Positions 52,001-62,200 of a stretch of 64,000 bases of DNA are shown piece by piece. The notes under the pieces were generated by a model. The model was not told where the DNA came from, searched no databases, and was given only the letters and a program-made list of their open reading frames with translations. This DNA is from Arcuatula senhousia (Eukaryota; Mollusca; Bivalvia; Mytilida; Mytilidae), in contig CAXARO010001061.1 of assembly GCA_963971305.1 (NCBI GenBank), forward strand, positions 1 through 64,000, in the 5' to 3' direction. The stretch's first letter is position 1, and each line of letters starts with the position of its first letter. Made by a program: the position numbers and the translations under genes.

Positions 52001-52337
52001 TTGATTTTATAATTTTATACTAAAAAAGTCAAAGTTTCAAGGGGAATAACTCCTATATTATTGAATATATCAATATGAAAAATAGTAGTTTGGCAACACG
52101 ATGAGTTACTCTACCTGTTTCAAAAGGATTGAATTTGATACCTGTTATGGCTTAGGAGGAGATAGAGCAACAAACTTTACAGTGAAAGGGGAGATAATTC
52201 TTATACGCGAAAGGGTACGGTACCCAAGTGTTTTTTCTGAGACGACAAACCTTGACCGATAAAGTATACCAACTTTCATTGCGACATGTCGCGTACTTCT
52301 ACAAGTTGATTTTTGGCGGAAGAAAAAAAATAATAAT
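43025..52337 (+). repeat. Satellite block B, ten 931-bp units
   Basis: The CAGAAGAAATAC landmark recurs every 931 bases from 43031 to 51410, and the block ends in the (TAA)n tract at 52337, so it holds ten whole units bounded by the same module. Within a unit, sequence from about 43565 through the hairpin to the next CCAAATTTTC is like block C (TAGTAGTTTGGCAACACGAT, GATACCTGTTATGG, ACGCGAAAGG). Sequence from the G7 run to the TGACCT cluster is like block A (GACATCTGGTGACC, GGGTACTGAAAAATGTTTCT). B also has its own changes, such as CTCAAG instead of CTTAAG. Units are almost identical; exceptions are T-to-A in the microsatellite of the units near 49533 and 51403 and G-to-A near 50881. Confidence 0.95.
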
Positions 52338-53254
52338 TAAATGACAATTCTTCCGGAAGAATTGTAAGGTCTTTCCCTTTCCAAAAGTCTTGCTGTTTTC
52401 GAGTTAAACGCCACATAACCATGCAGGGGTGCTATATAACAGTTAATTGCTTGTTAAAAAACCGTTTTTGTTTGATAGAACTATCCTTATTGCGTTCGTT
52501 AACATATATTTTCATAATACAGGAATCAAACTTTAACATGTGGTGGGAACTATTTTTGATCGATCAAGAAACTGGTTTAATGAATATCAAAACTTGTCAA
52601 ATCAAAAATCAATGCTCAGTATAATAACCTTTCCATGTTTAACTGAGAAAAAAAATTACGATGCTATCCAAATTGAAAGGTAAAACTTGATAAAAATAAA
52701 AGAATATTTCTTAAAGTAAAATCGCAAAAATTTAAAAAAATAAAATGATATTTCAAAAGCAAGGATAGTAATTGATTTTTTAAGCTTTCATATGCGTTAT
52801 TAAGAAATTTGAATATAAAGTAGAGAAGTAGTGATGATGGGACCATAAGCTGCCGTAAAACCTGTATTTATAGAAATCCATCCACACATAAAAAAATTGA
52901 ATTGCTTATAACTTATGAGAAAAAGACGGGTTAAAAAATATTTTTTTCTACACATGTCGTGCTTAAGTGAGACCAACTATGTCCATTTAGATATTTAAAA
53001 CTGAAAATGTTGTTTTGAAGTTTCGTTTACCTCTTACCAGCGCATTCTATTAAACAATGTGGTATTTTTTGCATGAAATTGCCACTCACTAGACGACATT
53101 TTGTTGTGGTTAATATATTTTTACAAAAAAACATTATGCACAGGTAATAGAAAGTTAGAGGATAGACAGGGCCATCTTTTTCAGAAGAAATAAAAAGTGT
53201 ATCCTTACAGGCTTTTGCTTATTTTAGAAAAAAGCGCAATTTTGGGAACCGGGT
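52338..53254. other. Non-satellite spacer between blocks B and C
   Basis: This 917-bp AT-rich stretch is unlike the satellite unit except at its left edge. It contains a 67-codon frame (52421-52624) and a 60-codon minus-strand frame, neither with gene-like features. I see no terminal inverted repeats or target-site duplication. It may be older unique DNA left between two arrays. Confidence 0.7.
52344..52384. repeat. 22-bp perfect palindrome plus inverted piece of the satellite hairpin
   Basis: Positions 52344-52365 form a perfect palindrome (half-site ACAATTCTTCC). It is followed directly by AAGGTCTTTCCCTTTCCAA (52366-52384), the exact reverse complement of the right part of the satellite hairpin. 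Block B stops 6 bases before the palindrome. The array therefore ends beside an inverted relative of its own hairpin module. Confidence 0.9.
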
Positions 53255-56200
53255 AATTTTATACTAAAAAAGTCAAAGTTTCAAGGGGAATAACTCCTAT
53301 ATTATTGAATATATCAATATGAAAAATAGTAGTTTGACAACACGATGAGTTACTCTACCTGTTTCAAAAGGATTGAATTTGATACCTGTTATGGCTTAGG
53401 AGGAGATAGAGCAACAAACTTTACAGTGAAAGGGGAGATAATTCTTATACGCGAAAGGGTACGGTACCCAAGTGTTTTTTCTGAGACGACAAACCTTGAC
53501 CGATAAAGTGTACCAACTATCATTGCGACATGTCGCGTACTTCTACAAGTTGATTTTTGGCGGAAGAAAAAAAAAAATAATAATAATAATAATCAGAAGA
53601 AATACAATAAGGTCTTCCCTTGGAAAGGGAAAGACCTTAAAAAAGAGGGCAGATTGGACTTTTTTGGTGCTTTTAGGGTGGATATCATCTAATTATGGTC
53701 AAATAAGGTGTATTTACCCAAAAATAACATTTTTTGGTCAAAAATGGCAAATTTCCAAATTTTCAAAAAAAGGGGGCGTGGCATGTCAACTTCCTTATTT
53801 CTGACATTTGAACAGTTTTATTCATTGAAACTGGTTGGAATAGTGAAAGTAAGTTGATTTGACCTTGAAAAATGTTTCAAGGTCATACAATTACTTAGTA
53901 CAGTTATACGGTCTAATTTTAACAAAAATCCATGTCGCGACACCATTTTTTCATATTTTTTCAAAAAAATTTTTGTGTTCAATTATTTAGACATAGTCAC
54001 ATCATATAATGAAAAAAAAATTATGAAAAAGGTTACATTTTATTTGAGCTATTTAGCATTGAAAAAAGACTCATTTTTTGAAAATTTACAAATGATGACC
54101 TTGACCTTTGACCTTGACCTCATTTTGGTCCTTAGGGGTCACTGACCTGGTATACCAAGTTTCATTGAAATATCTTAAGATTTGTTGATTTTAGAATTTT
54201 ATACTAAAAAAGTCAAAGTTTCAAGGGGAATAACTCCTATATTATTGAATATATCAATATGAAAAATAGTAGTTTGACAACACGATGAGTTACTCTACCT
54301 GTTTCAAAAGGATTGAATTTGATACCTGTTATGGCTTAGGAGGAGATAGAGCAACAAACTTTACAGTGAAAGGGGAGATAATTCTTATACGCGAAAGGGT
54401 ACGGTACCCAAGTGTTTTTTCTGAGACGACAAACCTTGACCGATAAAGTGTACCAACTATCATTGCGACATGTCGCGTACTTCTACAAGTTGATTTTTGG
54501 CGGAAGAAAAAAAATAATAATAATAATAATAATCAGAAGAAATACAATAAGGTCTTCCCTTGGAAAGGGAAAGACCTTAAAAAAGAGGGCAGATTGGACT
54601 TTTTTGGTGCTTTTAGGGTGGATATCATCTAATTATGGTCAAATAAGGTGTATTTACCCAAAAATAACATTTTTTGGTCAAAAATGGCAAATTTCCAAAT
54701 TTTCAAAAAAAGGGGGCGTGGCATGTCAACTTCCTTATTTCTGACATTTGAACAGTTTTATTCATTGAAACTGGTTGGAATAGTGAAAGTAAGTTGATTT
54801 GACCTTGAAAAATGTTTCAAGGTCATACAATTACTTAGTACAGTTATACGGTCTAATTTTAACAAAAATCCATGTCGCGACACCATTTTTTCATATTTTT
54901 TCAAAAAAATTTTTGTGTTCAATTATTTAGACATAGTCACATCATATAATGAAAAAAAAATTATGAAAAAGGTTACATTTTATTTGAGCTATTAAGCATT
55001 GAAAAAAGACTCATTTTTTGAAAATTTACAAATGATGACCTTGACCTTTGACCTTGACCTCATTTTGGTCCTTAGGGGTCACTGACCTGGTATACCAAGT
55101 TTCATTGAAATATCTTAAGATTTGTTGATTTTAGAATTTTATACTAAAAAAGTCAAAGTTTCAAGGGGAATAACTCCTATATTATTGAATATATCAATAT
55201 GAAAAATAGTAGTTTGACAACACGATGAGTTACTCTACCTGTTTCAAAAGGATTGAATTTGATACCTGTTATGGCTTAGGAGGAGATAGAGCAACAAACT
55301 TTACAGTGAAAGGGGAGATAATTCTTATACGCGAAAGGGTACGGTACCCAAGTGTTTTTTCTGAGACGACAAACCTTGACCGATAAAGTGTACCAACTAT
55401 CATTGCGACATGTCGCGTACTTCTACAAGTTGATTTTTGGCGGAAGAAAAAAAATAATAATAATAATAATAATCAGAAGAAATACAATAAGGTCTTCCCT
55501 TGGAAAGGGAAAGACCTTAAAAAAGAGGGCAGATTGGACTTTTTTGGTGCTTTTAGGGTGGATATCATCTAATTATGGTCAAATAAGGTGTATTTACCCA
55601 AAAATAACATTTTTTGGTCAAAAATGGCAAATTTCCAAATTTTCAAAAAAAGGGGGCGTGGCATGTCAACTTCCTTATTTCTGACATTTGAACAGTTTTA
55701 TTCATTGAAACTGGTTGGAATAGTGAAAGTAAGTTGATTTGACCTTGAAAAATGTTTCAAGGTCATACAATTACTTAGTACAGTTATACGGTCTAATTTT
55801 AACAAAAATCCATGTCGCGACACCATTTTTTCATATTTTTTCAAAAAAATTTTTGTGTTCAATTATTTAGACATAGTCACATCATATAATGAAAAAAAAA
55901 TTATGAAAAAGGTTACATTTTATTTGAGCTATTTAGCATTGAAAAAAGACTCATTTTTTGAAAATTTACAAATGATGACCTTGACCTTTGACCTTGACCT
56001 CATTTTGGTCCTTAGGGGTCACTGACCTGGTATACCAAGTTTCATTGAAATATCTTAAGATTTGTTGATTTTAGAATTTTATACTAAAAAAGTCAAAGTT
56101 TCAAGGGGAATAACTCCTATATTATTGAATATATCAATATGAAAAATAGTAGTTTGACAACACGATGAGTTACTCTACCTGTTTCAAAAGGATTGAATTT

Positions 56201-59200
56201 GATACCTGTTATGGCTTAGGAGGAGATAGAGCAACAAACTTTACAGTGAAAGGGGAGATAATTCTTATACGCGAAAGGGTACGGTACCCAAGTGTTTTTT
56301 CTGAGACGACAAACCTTGACCGATAAAGTGTACCAACTATCATTGCGACATGTCGCGTACTTCTACAAGTTGATTTTTGGCGGAAGAAAAAAAATAATAA
56401 TAATAATAATAATCAGAAGAAATACAATAAGGTCTTCCCTTGGAAAGGGAAAGACCTTAAAAAAGAGGGCAGATTGGACTTTTTTGGTGCTTTTAGGGTG
56501 GATATCATCTAATTATGGTCAAATAAGGTGTATTTACCCAAAAATAACATTTTTTGGTCAAAAATGGCAAATTTCCAAATTTTCAAAAAAAGGGGGCGTG
56601 GCATGTCAACTTCCTTATTTCTGACATTTGAACAGTTTTATTCATTGAAACTGGTTGGAATAGTGAAAGTAAGTTGATTTGACCTTGAAAAATGTTTCAA
56701 GGTCATACAATTACTTAGTACAGTTATACGGTCTAATTTTAACAAAAATCCATGTCGCGACACCATTTTTTCATATTTTTTCAAAAAAATTTTTGTGTTC
56801 AATTATTTAGACATAGTCACATCATATAATGAAAAAAAAATTATGAAAAAGGTTACATTTTATTTGAGCTATTTAGCATTGAAAAAAGACTCATTTTTTG
56901 AAAATTTACAAATGATGACCTTGACCTTTGACCTTGACCTCATTTTGGTCCTTAGGGGTCACTGACCTGGTATACCAAGTTTCATTGAAATATCTTAAGA
57001 TTTGTTGATTTTAGAATTTTATACTAAAAAAGTCAAAGTTTCAAGGGGAATAACTCCTATATTATTGAATATATCAATATGAAAAATAGTAGTTTGACAA
57101 CACGATGAGTTACTCTACCTGTTTCAAAAGGATTGAATTTGATACCTGTTATGGCTTAGGAGGAGATAGAGCAACAAACTTTACAGTGAAAGGGGAGATA
57201 ATTCTTATACGCGAAAGGGTACGGTACCCAAGTGTTTTTTCTGAGACGACAAACCTTGACCGATAAAGTGTACCAACTATCATTGCGACATGTCGCGTAC
57301 TTCTACAAGTTGATTTTTGGCGGAAGAAAAAAAATAATAATAATAATAATAATCAGAAGAAATACAATAAGGTCTTCCCTTGGAAAGGGAAAGACCTTAA
57401 AAAAGAGGGCAGATTGGACTTTTTTGGTGCTTTTAGGGTGGATATCATCTAATTATGGTCAAATAAGGTGTATTTACCCAAAAATAACATTTTTTGGTCA
57501 AAAATGGCAAATTTCCAAATTTTCAAAAAAAGGGGGCGTGGCATGTCAACTTCCTTATTTCTGACATTTGAACAGTTTTATTCATTGAAACTGGTTGGAA
57601 TAGTGAAAGTAAGTTGATTTGACCTTGAAAAATGTTTCAAGGTCATACAATTACTTAGTACAGTTATACGGTCTAATTTTAACAAAAATCCATGTCGCGA
57701 CACCATTTTTTCATATTTTTTCAAAAAAATTTTTGTGTTCAATTATTTAGACATAGTCACATCATATAATGAAAAAAAAATTATGAAAAAGGTTACATTT
57801 TATTTGAGCTATTTAGCATTGAAAAAAGACTCATTTTTTGAAAATTTACAAATGATGACCTTGACCTTTGACCTTGACCTCATTTTGGTCCTTAGGGGTC
57901 ACTGACCTGGTATACCAAGTTTCATTGAAATATCTTAAGATTTGTTGATTTTAGAATTTTATACTAAAAAAGTCAAAGTTTCAAGGGGAATAACTCCTAT
58001 ATTATTGAATATATCAATATGAAAAATAGTAGTTTGACAACACGATGAGTTACTCTACCTGTTTCAAAAGGATTGAATTTGATACCTGTTATGGCTTAGG
58101 AGGAGATAGAGCAACAAACTTTACAGTGAAAGGGGAGATAATTCTTATACGCGAAAGGGTACGGTACCCAAGTGTTTTTTCTGAGACGACAAACCTTGAC
58201 CGATAAAGTGTACCAACTATCATTGCGACATGTCGCGTACTTCTACAAGTTGATTTTTGGCGGAAGAAAAAAAATAATAATAATAATAATAATCAGAAGA
58301 AATACAATAAGGTCTTCCCTTGGAAAGGGAAAGACCTTAAAAAAGAGGGCAGATTGGACTTTTTTGGTGCTTTTAGGGTGGATATCATCTAATTATGGTC
58401 AAATAAGGTGTATTTACCCAAAAATAACATTTTTTGGTCAAAAATGGCAAATTTCCAAATTTTCAAAAAAAGGGGCGTGGCATGTCAACTTCCTTATTTC
58501 TGACATTTGAACAGTTTTATTCATTGAAACTGGTTGGAATAGTGAAAGTAAGTTGATTTGACCTTGAAAAATGTTTCAAGGTCATACAATTACTTAGTAC
58601 AGTTATACGGTCTAATTTTAACAAAAATCCATGTCGCGACACCATTTTTTCATATTTTTTCAAAAAAATTTTTGTGTTCAATTATTTAGACATAGTCACA
58701 TCATATAATGAAAAAAAAATTATGAAAAAGGTTACATTTTATTTGAGCTATTAAGCATTGAAAAAAGACTCATTTTTTGAAAATTTACCAAATGATGACC
58801 TTGACCTTTGACCTTGACCTCATTTTGGTCCTTAGGGGTCACTGACCTGGTATACCAAGTTTCATTGAAATATCTTAAGATTTGTTGATTTTAGAATTTT
58901 ATACTAAAAAAGTCAAAGTTTCAAGGGGAATAACTCCTATATTATTGAATATATCAATATGAAAAATAGTAGTTTGACAACACGATGAGTTACTCTACCT
59001 GTTTCAAAAGGATTGAATTTGATACCTGTTATGGCTTAGGAGGAGATAGAGCAACAAACTTTACAGTGAAAGGGGAGATAATTCTTATACGCGAAAGGGT
59101 ACGGTACCCAAGTGTTTTTCTGAGACGACAAACCTTGACCGATAAAGTGTACCAACTATCATTGCGACATGTCGCGTACTTCTACAAGTTGATTTTTGGC

Positions 59201-62200
59201 GGAAGAAAAAAAATAATAATAATAATAATAATCAGAAGAAATACAATAAGGTCTTCCCTTGGAAAGGGAAAGACCTTAAAAAAGAGGGCAGATTGGACTT
59301 TTTTGGTGCTTTTAGGGTGGATATCATCTAATTATGGTCAAATAAGGTGTATTTACCCAAAAATAACATTTTTTGGTCAAAAATGGCAAATTTCCAAATT
59401 TTCAAAAAAAGGGGGCGTGGCATGTCAACTTCCTTATTTCTGACATTTGAACAGTTTTATTCATTGAAACTGGTTGGAATAGTGAAAGTAAGTTGATTTG
59501 ACCTTGAAAAATGTTTCAAGGTCATACAATTACTTAGTACAGTTATACGGTCTAATTTTAACAAAAATCCATGTCGCGACACCATTTTTTCATATTTTTT
59601 CAAAAAAATTTTTGTGTTCAATTATTTAGACATAGTCACATCATATAATGAAAAAAAAATTATGAAAAAGGTTACATTTTATTTGAGCTATTTAGCATTG
59701 AAAAAAGACTCATTTTTTGAAAATTTACAAATGATGACCTTGACCTTTGACCTTGACCTCATTTTGGTCCTTAGGGGTCACTGACCTGGTATACCAAGTT
59801 TCATTGAAATATCTTAAGATTTGTTGATTTTAGAATTTTATACTAAAAAAGTCAAAGTTTCAAGGGGAATAACTCCTATATTATTGAATATATCAATATG
59901 AAAAATAGTAGTTTGACAACACGATGAGTTACTCTACCTGTTTCAAAAGGATTGAATTTGATACCTGTTATGGCTTAGGAGGAGATAGAGCAACAAACTT
60001 TACAGTGAAAGGGGAGATAATTCTTATACGCGAAAGGGTACGGTACCCAAGTGTTTTTTCTGAGACGACAAACCTTGACCGATAAAGTGTACCAACTATC
60101 ATTGCGACATGTCGCGTACTTCTACAAGTTGATTTTTGGCGGAAGAAAAAAAATAATAATAATAATAATAATCAGAAGAAATACAATAAGGTCTTCCCTT
60201 GGAAAGGGAAAGACCTTAAAAAAGAGGGCAGATTGGACTTTTTTGGTGCTTTTAGGGTGGATATCATCTAATTATGGTCAAATAAGGTGTATTTACCCAA
60301 AAATAACATTTTTTGGTCAAAAATGGCAAATTTCCAAATTTTCAAAAAAAGGGGGCGTGGCATGTCAACTTCCTTATTTCTGACATTTGAACAGTTTTAT
60401 TCATTGAAACTGGTTGGAATAGTGAAAGTAAGTTGATTTGACCTTGAAAAATGTTTCAAGGTCATACAATTACTTAGTACAGTTATACGGTCTAATTTTA
60501 ACAAAAATCCATGTCGCGACACCATTTTTTCATATTTTTTCAAAAAAATTTTTGTGTTCAATTATTTAGACATAGTCACATCATATAATGAAAAAAAAAT
60601 TATGAAAAAGGTTACATTTTATTTGAGCTATTTAGCATTGAAAAAAGACTCATTTTTTGAAAATTTACAAATGATGACCTTGACCTTTGACCTTGACCTC
60701 ATTTTGGTCCTTAGGGGTCACTGACCTGGTATACCAAGTTTCATTGAAATATCTTAAGATTTGTTGATTTTAGAATTTTATACTAAAAAAGTCAAAGTTT
60801 CAAGGGGAATAACTCCTATATTATTGAATATATCAATATGAAAAATAGTAGTTTGACAACACGATGAGTTACTCTACCTGTTTCAAAAGGATTGAATTTG
60901 ATACCTGTTATGGCTTAGGAGGAGATAGAGCAACAAACTTTACAGTGAAAGGGGAGATAATTCTTATACGCGAAAGGGTACGGTACCCAAGTGTTTTTTC
61001 TGAGACGACAAACCTTGACCGATAAAGTGTACCAACTATCATTGCGACATGTCGCGTACTTCTACAAGTTGATTTTTGGCGGAAGAAAAAAAATAATAAT
61101 AATAATAATAATCAGAAGAAATACAATAAGGTCTTCCCTTGGAAAGGGAAAGACCTTAAAAAAGAGGGCAGATTGGACTTTTTTGGTGCTTTTAGGGTGG
61201 ATATCATCTAATTATGGTCAAATAAGGTGTATTTACCCAAAAATAACATTTTTTGGTCAAAAATGGCAAATTTCCAAATTTTCAAAAAAAGGGGGCGTGG
61301 CATGTCAACTTCCTTATTTCTGACATTTGAACAGTTTTATTCATTGAAACTGGTTGGAATAGTGAAAGTAAGTTGATTTGACCTTGAAAAATGTTTCAAG
61401 GTCATACAATTACTTAGTACAGTTATACGGTCTAATTTTAACAAAAATCCATGTCGCGACACCATTTTTTCATATTTTTTCAAAAAAATTTTTGTGTTCA
61501 ATTATTTAGACATAGTCACATCATATAATGAAAAAAAAATTATGAAAAAGGTTACATTTTATTTGAGCTATTTAGCATTGAAAAAAGACTCATTTTTTGA
61601 AAATTTACAAATGATGACCTTGACCTTTGACCTTGACCTCATTTTGGTTCTTAGGGGTCACTGACCTGGTATACCAAGTTTCATTGAAATATCTTAAGAT
61701 TTGTTGATTTTAGAATTTTATACTAAAAAAGTCAAAGTTTCAAGGGGAATAACTCCTATATTATTGAATATATCAATATGAAAAATAGTAGTTTGACAAC
61801 ACGATGAGTTACTCTACCTGTTTCAAAAGGATTGAATTTGATACCTGTTATGGCTTAGGAGGAGATAGAGCAACAAACTTTACAGTGAAAGGGGAGATAA
61901 TTCTTATACGCGAAAGGGTACGGTACCCAAGTGTTTTTTCTGAGACGACAAACCTTGACCGATAAAGTGTACCAACTATCATTGCGACATGTCGCGTACT
62001 TCTACAAGTTGATTTTTGGCGGAAGAAAAAAAATAATAATAATAATAATAATCAGAAGAAATACAATAAGGTCTTCCCTTGGAAAGGGAAAGACCTTAAA
62101 AAAGAGGGCAGATTGGACTTTTTTGGTGCTTTTAGGGTGGATATCATCTAATTATGGTCAAATAAGGTGTATTTACCCAAAAATAACATTTTTTGGTCAA

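Noticed and set aside
52421..52624. A 67-codon frame in the B-C spacer
   Set aside because: No family signature, no supporting splice or start context, and AT-rich surroundings; expected by chance.
58985..59443. A 152-codon frame in one block C unit
   Set aside because: It exists only because one T is missing near 59115 in a stretch with other indels; all other C units have the frame broken. More likely an assembly error or chance than a repaired gene.
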